Origin: Dactylorhiza incarnata
Lineage: Eukaryota; Streptophyta; Magnoliopsida; Asparagales; Orchidaceae
DNA: 64,000 bases
Assembly: GCA_033032865.1 (NCBI GenBank)
Contig: JAWHQI010000068.1
Span: forward strand, 8,804,001-8,868,000
Reading direction: 5' to 3'
Part shown: piece by piece, positions 32,161 through 43,958 of the stretch
How positions within the stretch are numbered: the first letter of the stretch is position 1
How the letters are laid out: every line of letters begins with the position of its first letter
Position numbers and translations under genes: made by a program
Notes under the pieces: model-generated
Databases searched by the model: none
What the model saw: only the letters and a program-made list of their open reading frames with translations
What the model was told of the DNA's origin: nothing

Positions 32161-33048
32161 CAGCAACGCTCATCTCTTCCAAAGACTCAGGACCCAAAAT
32201 TGGCTTCTCGCCCACCTCTGCCCAAAACAGGGGAGTCCGACAACAAACCGATTTCCTACTTAGGGCATCCGCCACAACATTCGCCTTATCTGGCTGATAC
32301 AGGATCTCCACATTATAATCTGCCACCTACTCCATCCACCGACGATGGCGCAAATTCAATTCTCTCTGAGAAAACACGTAAATGAAACCTTTATGATCCG
32401 AGTAGATCTTGTACGACACCCCGCACAAAAGATGCCTCCACAGGCTTTGGGCATATATCACCGCAGCGAACTCCAAAACATGCGTAGGGTAGTTGCTTTC
32501 ATGAACTTTTAGCTGCCTCGACCCATACGCAATGGCCTTGCCCTCTTGCATGAGGATGTACCCAAGGCCTACTCTCGAAGCATCGACATAAACCTGAAAC
32601 TCTACTCCCTCAACAGGGAGAGCCAAAACCGGGGCGGAGCACAACCTCCTCTTTAACTCCTGAAAGGCCTCATCGCACTGCTCGCTCCAATCGAAAGTCG
32701 CTCCCTTCCGCGTCAACCTAGTCAGAGGTGCGGAAATACCTGAGAAACCTTCCACAAACCTCCGATAATAGCCTGCTAATCCCAAGAAACTTCGGATCTC
32801 CTTAGGCGACGCCGGTTTCTTCCAACCCAACACAACAGCGACCTTTACTGGGTCCACATAGATGCCAGCCTTGCTAACCACGTGACCCAAAAAGGAGACT
32901 CGCGAAAGCCAGAACTCGCATTAGCTCAGCTTGGCATACAACTTGTATAGACCAAACACAAAAGTCGAGCATGCTCCACTTCACTCGAAGAATAAACCAG
33001 CACATTATCAATAAAAACCACGACAAACTGGTCCAGATATTCTCGAAA
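32160..33048 (-). pseudogene. pol: D reverse transcriptase C-terminus and RNase H, broken
   Basis: Open from about 32890 to 32327: [105 protein letters not shown] follows WME near 32328, then VADYNVEILYQP and NVVADALSRKS in the same frame. Upstream, around 32900-33048, several stops interrupt the segment with the FIDN form of the catalytic region. Confidence 0.82.
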
Positions 33049-33420
33049 TACCCTGCAATTGATCAAGCAAACCAACAATCTGAGGAAACCGATACCGGTT
33101 CTTGATGGTCACCTTGTTCAGCTCTCGATAAACGATACACAATCTCACCGAACTATCTTTCTTCTTTACGGACAAGACGGAAGCACTTCAGGGCGAAGAA
33201 CTAGGCCAGATAAGGCCACACTGCAACCACTCACCTAACTGAGTGCGCAACTCTTCCAGCTCACACGGGGCCAAAGGGTACGCTGCCCTAGCAATGGGAC
33301 GGGCACCCCGCTCAAGGTCAGAAACAAACTCCTCAACTCACACAGGCAGAAAACCAGGGATACTAACGACGAAGACATCAGCGAACTCTCGCACCACAGG
33401 AAAAAAAATCTTCGATACCC
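33048..33420 (-). pseudogene. pol: D reverse transcriptase N-terminus, broken
   Basis: REFADVFVVSIPGF near 33400, then ELEELRTQLGEWLQCGLIWPSSSP, VKKKDSS and [17 protein letters not shown], then LDQLQG at about 33058. The central RT block with DLRSGYHQL and MPFGLTNAP is absent at this junction, a deletion of roughly 150 bp or more. Stop codons occur in the V-x-E-E-F region and after SSSP. Confidence 0.75.
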
Positions 33421-34360
33421 GGCGAACTGCTACCCGTTTCTAACATAGAAACAAGGTAAGCAAAACAACCAGAAACTAAAGGCTCCAAGCATACACCGCG
33501 GAAATAATCGGGGAAAACCTAGCGCGGAACGCCAAACACGCTCGAGGGTTGACCGATGTCCAGCTTAAAATCCAAACGCTTTTCCTTGCGTTGGATAACA
33601 GCATCAAACCTGGACCACCCGCCCAAACCCAAAATCACAACGAAAACTCCAGGTCTAGCACCTTTAGATTAGCAAAAGCTAGGAATCCACATAAGAGGGT
33701 AGGACAACCCTAGATACCCTAATTCGACACCACGGAGCCACCAGAGGGGAACTTAACATTAAACGGATCGCCAATCGAAACGAGGGTCAACTATGACGCT
33801 CTATAAAAGTCCTAGCCACGAACGAGTGGGTAGCACCAGAATCAAGAAGGACGCGCGCCTACCGATTCTTTACCTTAAATTCTCCTATAAAATTGGATAC
33901 ACAACTAATTGAGCGAAAACAATATAGTACAAATGCTGAAAGCTAAGAGTTAGATTAGAATCTAACCTGAAATCACCTGTGGGGAAAAACTGCTCAACAA
34001 TCGATAACCTAACGATGACCGCCTGCGAAGCTCTATAGCCAAAACATCGAGTAAAACCCTAAATAAAAAAGAAGGCACGCTCAACATCCTCTACCTTAAC
34101 TCGCACAAAATTGAGATAACAAAAATCCAAATACACATTCGCAAGCCAACAAATAAACTAGGTCAAAACCTTAACCTGAAAACACCTGGGCAGAAAAACT
34201 GTGCTTGTTTCACAACAATTTGCCTCAACAACGCCTCGATACTCCCACGCAACTCCTTAGTCACCGCCTCACTAAGCGCACCTAAGGGTTCCCCCTCTAA
34301 CCGGAGAGCCGACTCCGATGCACGATGCTCTGGAGTCATCGACTGCAATTACGAACGAAA
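33420..34360 (-). pseudogene. D gag and protease remnants
   Basis: The best-supported piece is ARVLLDSGATHSFVARTFIE near 33800-33870, the chromovirus protease active-site motif DSGATHSF. Weak traces to the left are probably the rest of protease. A short frame at 34163-34348 could be the gag N-terminus, but most of gag is missing. No long frame remains. Confidence 0.6.
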
Positions 34361-35026
34361 ACCTCAATACACCTAGCTTAAGACGCAACAGCTAGGAACC
34401 AGAATTTCCTAACTCGGTACAGATCAGAAAAAAGTAGATACTTGCTCTTTCTGTTACCTTGCTCTGGGAATTTATGAAATGATGTTATGCTAAACTTAGG
34501 ATGATATACCATCATCTTGCCAACTTATGTGCATATAATATAAATGCATGAATGCCAACTTTTATTTCAAATCATGTGTGTACGAGCATCATCATGTATG
34601 TCTTTAGCTTGGCACGTGTGCTAATGCTATGTTATGATGTATATGCAGTACTATGCAATCTAAAAAGGCCTTAATGCATGCTATGAGCGGCATACACATG
34701 CGATCTTATGCATCCCATACTACATATTATCGCATGTAACGAAAAAGAAAACGAGCTAATGGACACGCATGCGACCTAAGTTATGCATCTCATACTACAT
34801 AACAGTCGTATGTTGTCACCTATGAGGATCCATATACAAAGACATATTATGCATCCCATACTACATAATATGCCCCGTATACTTCTTAACATGCTATGAG
34901 TGTAGTGTTCATGCTTCAGCCAAGACATACGGATGACCCCTTGGTGTGTGTATGCAATGAATAACGATTCTCACTAGACGGTTAACCGGGCCTACCAGAC
35001 CATTCCCAGCAACCCGGCTAACCACC
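34361..35026. other. D leader region
   Basis: About 660 bp between the coding remnants and the primer site. Contains imperfect direct repeats of atgcatcccatactacat (near 34705, 34783, 34850). No gene seen. Confidence 0.5.
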
Positions 35027-35037
35027 CTCTGATACCA
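35027..35037 (-). promoter_or_regulatory. Primer binding site, initiator tRNA-Met
   Basis: The plus strand reads ctctgatacca, i.e. TGGTATCAGAG on the minus strand, complementary to the 3' end of plant initiator tRNA-Met and two bases inside the LTR end. Confidence 0.9.
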
Positions 35038-35039
35038 AC

Positions 35040-37196
35040 TGTCACAACCCGCATTTTCCCAAGTATATAATACATATTATCAGAGAAAGGGGAAAATACG
35101 CATCATGATGCCACGCCTGCAGGAGACGACTACAGACGCTCAGGCAAACACTCCTTACGATAAATTTATAAAAGACATATATATGTTTGGATTAAAAAGG
35201 AGAATTTTTCATTTTTTTAGCTTAAGACCGCATCCCTCGGTCCGGTGGATCATCTAGTCCACAAGTAGAAAACTATATATATATACGCAGCGGAAAATCG
35301 GTTCATTTTAGCCTACATAAGCATGAAGATCAATATCCGAGAATTTATATGCATAAATCTATGTTTAGTATAGTAAGAAAGGAATTTCTACGACCTTCAA
35401 AGTATGTGATATTTATTTAAAACCATGATATGCAAAAATGACATTTTTATATCAATAAAGTAACTAATGCATCCTAGCATAAAGCTTCCTAGAGAGCAAG
35501 TAGGTAAACAACCCAAAAGTAACAGCAAAGCAACAAGCAAGTAATCTAAACATAAAAGCCATACGGGCGCCATCAACTGACACGAACCCGCAGGAAAGAA
35601 GGAAAAACAACTAAAGCTCTGCCCCTTACCTAGATGAGAGGAAGGGCCTCGACAGGAGACCTGAACAACGCTACGCTAACCCCCGCGGTAGCTAAAGACC
35701 TGAACCTGTGACATTCATAAGAAAAGAATGTCTCAGCCTAATGGGTGCAAGAAAACCAAGATTAACAGCAATCAGGAATAAAAGAGTGCAGAAAGGAGAA
35801 CTAAGCAGGTAAGCATGAATAATCTTACAACAACCTGAGCCAGCTCAAATGAGTGCACTCGGTATGAGGAAAAGATAAGCCTATACTAGAAGGTAATTGC
35901 CAAAGCAATCAAAGCCAACCACGTGTCCGCCATTGCGGCTCAAAGGTGGTGGTTATATATATAATATCATAATACACATAAATAAGCCTGTAAATTTACA
36001 AGCACTTGAGACTGATCAACTCGAGGGAAGAGCTCCCCCAAAAGAAGGCACTGCGATGGTGGTATCTTCCACAAACGCCCGCAGCCCAAAAAAATCAAAC
36101 AGGAGTGCTGCGGCGGTGACTCCAATCCACTCAAACCAACAACCCAAAAGAGGCGCTGTGGCGGTGACTTTTAGCTCACACGCTCAACAGACTCACACAT
36201 AGCACCAGAAGCAGGGGTGCATAATCATATATAGGTATATGTATCTATATATAAGTATATAAATAAACCTCAGTGCAGGCCACCAGAGAACACCCAGAAC
36301 ATTAGACAATGAAGATCATAGAGATCAAGAACCACTCACCAAAACTACCCCGAATAACTAGAAAACATAACATACTTAGCTCGTAAATCCAATAGAACAA
36401 ACAGAGGAGTGCCAGACAGGGAAAACAGGATGACAAATGGTTTTTATCCACAACCCAAGACGAGAGGATTAGTAAGCACTGGATTCGGCAGTTAATCAAT
36501 AGATCAATACTTAACCTACCACAAGGTCGAATATTTTAGCAAGACGACACCATACAAAGCTTGGTGTCGGAATGAGATGAAGGTGAACTCATCACGAAGG
36601 CCAACCACCAGAACAATACTCAACGGTTCAACCAAAACCACTGTGGTGAGGGCCCCTACGTCCACCCACACTCCAGTCAAAATCATATCCAACAAAACTT
36701 GTTAGCAGCATGCGTGGTTTGACGCTCGAGGAGGGTCTTATGCTTAACACAGGAGGATGAACTTTAACATTCGCAATATGTATAAGCTATTTAACAGCCT
36801 TCGATAACCTCCGCATATATATACATATATATATATATATATACAAGCGCTATATAATAGTATTTAAAACTTTCCTTTACTATGAATACAAAGCTGCTGG
36901 CCCCCGGAACAGAAGGAGACCCAAGGACGAAGTCTCATCCACGAACCCTTTAAGACAACAATTGCTAGCCTCGCAGAATCATCGAGATCTAGCAAGAGAA
37001 ATTCCAAGGAAATTTAGCATCTAATTTTTCCCCAAACCGCCAGGAAATTAGAATAAAAAATTTCCAGGGAATTTTAGCCCGTCGTTATATCAAACCTAGC
37101 CAACAAAAGGAAAAGTACAGGATTTGGAAATTTGCCAAGCAAGACCGCTTATGCTTAACTAAATAAATAAGCCCATGATTTAGCCAATAACATATA
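35040..37196 (-). repeat. D 5' LTR, truncated by insertion H
   Basis: Begins tgtcacaacccgcattttccc and parallels the 3' LTR (14708 onward, continuing at 29286) with scattered substitutions. The match stops at 37196 after caataacatata, where the other LTR continues tagaccaagg. About 1.35 kb of the 5' end is therefore missing or displaced by H. Confidence 0.88.
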
Positions 37197-38519
37197 TGTA
37201 ACAACCCGCCCTGACCACCACACCAACTAGCCTATAGCACATCACTGGTGGGCCGACTAAACGCGGTTGGACAAGGACTGCAGTCCGGTGCACCCCACCC
37301 ATGGCTGAGCCTGTTTCTCAGCTACAGTGGGATGTTGATGGCGGGTCTCGATCCCCGCCACCCTTGATAAGGCACCTTCAACAGTCCTCATCACCAACTG
37401 AGCAAATTTATGACTGACCAAGATTCATAATTTTCTAACAGGTAATTTCTCCAGAAATAAATAATTATTCAAATCATAATCATTCAACTTATGAATGAAC
37501 CCTCAAATTTACTAGTCCAAAAATTCAAGGAAATTTTACAGAGGTTCAGAACTAGATTTCAAATGTCCTTCCAGAGTTTCAAAATTTTCCAACTATTTTT
37601 CCTTATTAAAATTTCAATAATTCAGAGATGTGACAAGTCATGATTTTTGATATTAATCAATAAAATACACTCTAAAAATTTCTACAAAATTTTCAGAGTT
37701 TTCAAATGATATTTCAAGTGGTTTCTCATAGTCTCACAATTTTCCAAAAGATTTTAACCACAAACATTTCACATTTACATAAAGGAGACATATTTTAATT
37801 TAATCAATTAATTAGGATTTTAACTCCCAAAAATCCTAATTGTTACTGAGGTGATGTATTATGTCATAACAAGGATGTGACCAAAATACCAGAGTCTGAT
37901 ATCAATCCAGGTGTGCTAAGTTCATAAAATACCTTTTTTGTCTATATGTGCACCATAATACATATCGTGCAAGGACATGCAAGTGAAAAAAAACCTAACA
38001 TGCAGTGATCCAATTGCACTCAAATTTTGACCAAGGCCAACTGATTACCTAATAAGCATGCCACCAAAATTTGGGGTCATTTTGAGTTGTCTAACTCTTA
38101 AATCACATTAATTTGATAAATCAAATAATGAAAAAAAATATAGAAAAATATTCTCCTAAAAATCTAATTTTTGGGCACAATGTAGTGCTAGGGCACATGC
38201 ATGTATGGCCCAAATTTAAGCCCCATTATATTTACCATCTAAGAGATATTTAGAATCTAATATATGGCCTACACTAGGACCAGTCCCACCAAAAATGGTG
38301 CTGAGGGAGGTACAGTGCTCCAAATTGATTGAACTCAATTTTTGAAAATACTAGAGATCTAGAGCTACACATTTAATATTGGACACATTTTCTTATTCCA
38401 CATCTAAGTATTTCCTAAAATTAATTTAAAAATAGGCAAGATTTCCCAAATAAAGGTTATTTAATTAATTTGGGGCTGAATTTAGCAGATCTTCCCAGAT
38501 CCAACGGCAATGGGGTCGT
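37197..38519 (+). mobile_element. LTR-like fragment H
   Basis: Starts tgtaacaacccgccctgacc, a typical LTR opening, exactly where the D LTR is interrupted. A possible target duplication is atata (37192-37196). The remainder is AT-rich, non-coding and unique in this window. It is cut at 38520 by the LTR of E. No internal domain, primer site or partner LTR is visible, so solo LTR and truncated element cannot be told apart. Confidence 0.5.
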
Positions 38520-40374
38520 TGAAAGATATGGGTTGTCAATAATACACCTAGGGGGGGTGATTAGGTGTTTTCAATTTTAATTGCTACTTCAAAAATCTAG
38601 CTAGCACAACACAGAAACAATACAGAAAACACATATGATTTATAGTGGTTCCCTTCAAGACAATGTGTCAAGAGGTACTCCACTGTCCCTCCCACCTATC
38701 TAGCAATGTGCTAGACTAGGCAACTTCTCCAACTCTGATCTCTTCTCTATAATCAGATCTTACAACTCAGGTTCACACTGAACCCTACAATACTCAGACT
38801 TTACAAGTCTTACAATAACTCAGATCTTCACCAAGATCTTGCCAAACTAAGACTTTACAAGTCTTACAATAATTCAGATCTTCACCAAGATCCTACCAAA
38901 CTCGGGCTCACAAAGAACCCTACCAAGTTCAGGCTCACACAGAACCCTACCAACACTCAAATCTATTACAAGATTTTACCAACTCAGGATCACAAAGAAC
39001 CCTACCAAACAAGAAGGATGTTGTTCTGTTGCAAAAGAGAAGGCTTCAAGATATAAGATTTGAATAGCAGGTCTTCTACTTCTTCCTGCAGCTCTAAGTC
39101 CAGAGATCTTTGAATCTCTGTACTATTCTTAAGAAACTTCTTCAGAGAAATATCAGATGGAATTTGCAATCAGGGAAGAAGATTCTTTCTTTCTTTCTCT
39201 TTGATCTTCACAGTACAACAGTGAAGTATTATGGTTCAGTACTTTCCTCTCTTTCTTTCTTAAATGCTTGTATGTGTGAAAATATGAATAAGAGAGGATC
39301 ACTGTGTCTTCCTTTTTTTGTGTATTCACTGTCTTGTGAAATCGACAAATTTTCTCTTTAATATTCTTCTGCAATTTTGCAGAAAGGCCCTCTTGATAAT
39401 GCCTTTCTTAATTAATTAGTGCATTAAGGAATATAGACTAAAACGACAAAATAAACCTCCATAAATGCTCTCTCCTTTTTGAAACTTGCAAGCCTTTGGG
39501 AATATATAATATTCTTCTTAAGTGCTGTGTCAACGACAATATTCTACAGAAGATACATCATTAATTATTCCTTGATTGATGCGCAAGATGAGCGGCGTGA
39601 ACATTCTCTACATTTCAATTTCTGAGAAAATCGATGTAATAAATGCACCTCAGCATCTGTCAGGACAATAAATTTCTTCTAACCGATATCATCTTGATCA
39701 TCTCAATGATGTGTAATATTCTCGACGATATCGTCGACATACTTCTTTCTTCAAGACTTTACTAGATATCTCAACGATATTGCTTCTTCTAGACGATATC
39801 GTCGAGATGTTTCTTTTTATATGACTTACTTATTCTTCAAGTTCATAATCTTTCTTCAAGACGATACCGTCTTGATCATCTAGACGATATAAAGTTTTCA
39901 AGCCAATGTTGTCTACATGATCCTTTCTTCAGAACTTAATGAGTTATCTCAACAATATGTCTTCAATATTCAAGACTATATATCTTCTTCAAGATGATAT
40001 CGTCGAGACATCTGAACTTAGCTTTCTCAATGATAAGCTTTCATCAAGACGATATCGTCGAGACTGTCTCGACGATATGATTCCTTTCTCAATGATTTAT
40101 CTACTGAGTCTTTAGATGATATTTTACTTAGTGAATTTTCTTTACTTTTATAGTCTTGATACCAGTGATGTAGATTTGAAGCATTTCAATGATATGTGCA
40201 TCATCTCAACGATATGTCCAGTCCTGCTTGACGATTTTGGACTTAGAGAATTACTGGACATATGATTTATCCTCTGTAGTCATGAATAAAATATGCCATC
40301 AAATACATTGTGCATTTATCATTGATTTGAGCACTTCTTCAAATCAAGAACATGGTTGGGCACTATTCCCAACA
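38520..40374 (-). repeat. E 3' LTR, 1855 bp
   Basis: The plus strand runs tgaaagatatggg to attcccaaca. The first ~1190 bp match the partial 5' LTR at 58985-59707. It contains serial short repeats such as tcttacaataactcagatct and aaccctaccaa (38755-39010), and the palindrome cluster in U3. A tatataatat near 39503 may be the sense TATA region. Confidence 0.88.
39720..40235. repeat. GACGATATCGTC palindrome cluster in U3 of E
   Basis: The perfect 16-bp palindrome tcgacgatatcgtcga is at 39722-39737. GACGATATCGTC recurs at 39792-39803 and 40048-40059, with near copies at 39858-39875 (caagacgataccgtcttg), 39993, 40073 and others, around ten in 500 bp. Spacing is irregular. It lies about 140-650 bp from the LTR 5' end. 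Confidence 0.85.
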
Positions 40375-40390
40375 ATCTCCCCCTATTTGA
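40375..40390 (-). promoter_or_regulatory. Polypurine tract, element E
   Basis: The minus strand reads AAATAGGGGGAGATTG followed by TTGGGAATAG, the classic Copia tract and LTR start. G has the same tract at 61067. Confidence 0.85.
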
Positions 40391-40969
40391 AGAAGTCATA
40401 ACTCACATCAATGATAAATGTCAATTGATAAATAGAATCAAAATTTGAAGATATTCAGCAAATGTAACATGATTCATCTATCAACATTATATAAATAGAG
40501 ATAATGTCTTAAAACAAAATATTTTATAGTCATTTGCCCAAGTCATTTTCAGACAAAACACATTCATTGATCTTAAGGCCCTGCTGCTGCTGCTTCCCTT
40601 TCCTTTTCTCCTCTGCCTTTCATAGAAGCTGATTGGTTTTGGAATATTCTTTGGAGAAGGAGTGTGACCATGGGGGAATGCTAGCTTATGATTTCTCCTT
40701 TTCTCCTTTTGATTTAGATGAAGATTCTAATCAGCAGAATAGTAAACTCTTTCTGACCCATCTTGATGGTATCCAAAGTCCATCCAAGCTTCTGAGATCA
40801 GGGTCCTAGAGTTAGGACTTAACTTGCCTGACTGTGGTTCCTATTCAATTTCCCTTAGCATTTTCTTCCTGAACCTTTTTCTCTGAACCCTTTTCCTTTT
40901 TCTTGAATGGGCAGATTCTCCAACTTCATTACCATATACTTCTAAGTCAGTGCTCTTAGATTGTTCTGC
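40391..40969. other. E internal region between extra ORF and 3' LTR
   Basis: About 580 bp. Mostly AT-rich non-coding DNA; 40840-40960 still resembles a Lys-rich coding tail on the minus strand but with stops. No gene can be supported. Confidence 0.4.
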
Positions 40970-42840
40970 TCATTCATAAACTGAGGGAGGCTTCTGTAAA
41001 GCTTGCTTGACTTGATTTACAGTCCGCATGGATTGATTTGAGCCCACATTTATCATTGCCTTCTCCCCCTTTAGGACTTCTTCAACAATGTGATCATCAA
41101 CGGCTACTTGTACCAAATTTATCCACTCATGTAGGTGTTGTTCAACCTCATCCAAGTTATTTATTACTTCTAGCAGATGTTCATATATAGTCTGAGTATT
41201 TTCATTTTCTCTGTTTTGAATTTGATCTCTGTCTTGATTCATGAAACCTACTACCTATCGAAATGCACGCTCCATATTTCCTAAAATGTTTGGCTGATTT
41301 TGCATGATTTCATGGGTTTGGTGCCCAACTCTATTGATCTCCTCACCGACATGCTCCATGGTTGGGGCTTCTAGGTGAAGGAAATGAGTGTGCTGAGTGT
41401 TCAGATGATGCATGTCATCTCTCACACTCTGCAACTCAGCCTTCATCTCTTCCCTAAAGCCATCAACTATCTACAGAATGAATTGTTCCATCTTCTCCCT
41501 TTGAAAGTTCAGCAATGCTGAGATCATGCGGAATAGGGAGCCTGATTGTGTAGTAGATGGTCCAGCAATATCCACTTCTGGAGCAGCATTTTCCTCTGGA
41601 GAATTTTCAGGAGCACTTTCTTGAGCCAGAAGATCAGGAGAGTCTACCTGTATCTGCTCTTCTTCTTCCACCAGCACTTGCTTGCCTTTGATTAGAACTA
41701 TGTCAAGCCCAGTTTGGGGATCAGTACTTCCAACCTTTTCTGGCACATTTCCTTCAGCATCCTTCTTTGGAGCATCCTTCTCCTGGACTATTTTTTCAGC
41801 TGCAGGTCCTTCAGCTTGACCCTCCAGGGTAGAGCACCCCAGATGGGACTCCCACTTAACCCTCTCAGTATCTTGGGCTGAGAACCCATGTGGGGACTCC
41901 CCCTCAACTCTCTCAGTGTTTTGGGCTGAGATTCTAACCAGGAACTCCCCCTCAACTGGATCACTTGCCAGAATACGGCTTCTTCTTTCCTCAGCATCCT
42001 TGGAAAGATTTGGATTTGGAATTGATGGGGCCTCTTCTTCTGAACTGCTTGATGACCCTTCCTCCTATGAGTTATCAACTGCTACAGCTTTCTTTTTCTT
42101 TCCTTTTATTGCTTCTTGGGCATCCTTAGGGGTTTTGGAGATAACTCTCTCCCATCTATCCAACATTTTTGAATCCAACCTCTTAGAATAATGTTGAGGT
42201 GCTCCCATTTTTCTTTTAAACACTTCCCAAGGGAATTCAAAAGGAAGATATATTAGATTCTTCCAAATGAAGGGGTCTTCAAGGTGCTCTTAATCCTTTG
42301 GAACAGAAACTTCCTCCAGTCTGTCTTCTTTGAGATAATGATCCTGCACATGACCTCAAACCTTTCCTTGGAAATTCCATCATGGGAACAAGGCTTGCAC
42401 AGTAGCACTTTCCCTACAATGTCAACTAAAAGTTTTCCCTTCTGGTTGAATTCAGACCTTTTAATAGACCCATTGGTCTTGTCACTGTGCCACACCAGAC
42501 ATATCCTGCAGAGAGGTCTTCAGCAGTTAGATCTTCCTCTTCAATCTCCTTCTCCAGACTTGGCATTCTCAAGGCTTTTCCTAAGCTCTTGGCAGACATC
42601 TTGATCTTCTTTCTGGCCACTACTGACTTTAGAATGGTCCATGAATGATTAACTTTTGCTCCTTGAAAGAATTCTAGGAGCTCCATGTTCAGGAGAACAC
42701 AGGGTTCACAGAGTAGATATTCTAGTCCTGCCGACTCCGGCAATCCAATTACTGACCTAATTTTGTCAGCGCAGGAGTCATATCCTCCTCTTAGAAGCTC
42801 ACAACCGGAGATGTTTGAGGATTATTCCTTCTTGGGTGCC
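40970..42840 (-). pseudogene. E extra ORF downstream of pol, broken
   Basis: Homologous to the extra ORF of G by sequence and position. N-terminal part: ESAGLEYLLCEPCVLL and KMSAKSLGKALRMPSL, then RRENF, LVDIVGKVLLCKPCSHDGIS (near 42400) and FQRIKSTLKTPSFGRI. The middle is Glu/Ser/Pro-rich (41470-42080). The C-terminal part is coiled-coil-like (MKAELQSVRDDMHHLNTQHT near 41440; VDDHIVEEVLKGEKAMI near 41075). Stops and shifts split it at about 42440, 42253, 41788, 41470 and 41250. SIRE-group elements often carry an ORF here, called env-like, but I see no convincing signal peptide or membrane segment. The RGKLL-type region weakly recalls the 'putative plant transposon protein' family. Confidence 0.68.
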
Positions 42841-43270
42841 AATGAAATGGAATGTCGAGAATGAGCGATTGTCGAAGACGGAACGGGAGTTTGTTCCGGA
42901 AATGACTTAGGGCAAATGAAAGTGTATTTTTTTGTCTTAAGCATTCATTCTATTTATAGTAGAGGTATATGAAGAGGCACGTACCTTTTCGTCTTGATTA
43001 GTAGATTAAAAGACCATCAGATGGCTCTGATTAAAGATCCAATATTGCATTGAGTATTTGGGTTGTATTTCGACGATGTGCATTTTTGCCGGTGTCATCG
43101 ATAGTGTTGTCGAGATTACTTCAACCTAGTATTCAAAAACACTTTAACTTTGTTGTCGAGACTCCACTAATATCGTCGAGACTTAGATTTTGTCGTCGAG
43201 ATTTTTTGTTCTGTATCGCAGAGAATTCATCTATGTTGTTGAGATACCCATCTAATACTTGTCTAACTTG
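42841..43270 (-). promoter_or_regulatory. Possible internal promoter of E: U3-like motif cluster plus TATA
   Basis: On the minus strand, copies of the CTCGACGAYAT / ATCTCGACGA motif (43070-43215) precede a CTATAAATAG at about 42952-42961, which lies about 110 bp before the recognisable part of the extra ORF. The motif is the same as in the U3 cluster of the E LTR. This is seen; promoter function is inference. Confidence 0.45.
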
Positions 43271-43690
43271 AGAAGATTATCAACACTTCTGAAAAGATTC
43301 TTGGAGACAGTGCGACTTTGATTTCCTCCATCAAGTCTCTTATATAGAAATACCAATTTGATATTCACTTGATAGACTTGGAATTCTCTATGAACTACAT
43401 AAACTACGAATATTTAGTTTGATTAACAACTCCTCATAATTTTGCTCTTGAGGATGATGCCTGACTTGTCTAAGAGTAGCTTGCAGTCTTCTGAGAATAA
43501 CTTTCATCTTTTCTATAGGATTTAGCTTTGTCTTCAATGAATAGCTCTAGTATTTTCCATGATGTATGTGCATCCACCAATGGACTATACTAGTCATTAT
43601 ATGTAAGGCATAACCTTTGGTCATGCACATTTTGTTTGAATCCCCAAGTATAACTAATGGACTATTTTCACTAGGTTGAATTTTCTTAAA
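43271..43690. other. E internal remnant, unassigned
   Basis: About 420 bp between protease and the motif cluster. Integrase, reverse transcriptase and RNase H should lie here but none is recognisable, so about 3 kb of pol is deleted. Short minus-strand fragments keep no clear motif. Confidence 0.45.
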
Positions 43691-43958
43691 TACCTATTTA
43701 CTCCAGTAATCTGTCTGGAGCAACCACTGTCCAAATACCAAATGAGAGACTAGTTGACATTTGGACATACCCGCAAGAAAGAATACTTACCCATAGGTAC
43801 CCAATGGAATATAGCTGACTTAACTGAAATATCACACCTCTGAGTGGTCTACATTTTTCTTGCACTAGGCACTGTAGGGTTGAACCAGTAGTCCAAGGCA
43901 AAATGACTAATTTTTTCACAACACCAACACTCATACCTGTTGTATCTTCTCTTATGCC
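43690..43958 (-). pseudogene. pol: E zinc knuckle and Copia protease, broken
   Basis: On the minus strand a decayed knuckle CWCCEKISHFALDY (near 43905) is followed by WYLDSGCSRQITG (near 43715), the Copia protease active-site motif usually written DSGCSxHMTG. Several stops lie between them. Everything after the protease is missing. Confidence 0.72.

Larger units (their letters stand above)
14708..37196 (-). mobile_element. Del/Tekay-like chromovirus D, degenerate and interrupted
   Basis: Minus-strand element: 5' LTR at 37196 to 35040 (truncated), initiator tRNA-Met primer site, degenerate gag-pol with a chromodomain, polypurine tract, and a 3' LTR from 31566 leftwards that is split by Tat copy B (15930-29280) and resumes to 14708. 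The 3.5-kb LTR, the tRNA-Met primer and the C-terminal chromodomain fit the Del/Tekay group. The left flank 14703-14707 (gtcag) is one half of a possible target duplication in A2; the other half is not visible because the 5' LTR is interrupted at 37197. Confidence 0.83.

Noticed and set aside
37335..37365. Possible SINE promoter (gggtctcgatccccgccac resembles a B box)
   Set aside because: No A box at the right distance, no poly-A tail and no target duplication. It lies inside an LTR-like fragment.
43698..43934. 78-codon minus-strand ORF as a separate gene
   Set aside because: A neighbouring frame contains the zinc knuckle and Copia protease motifs, so this frame is a shadow of the broken pol.
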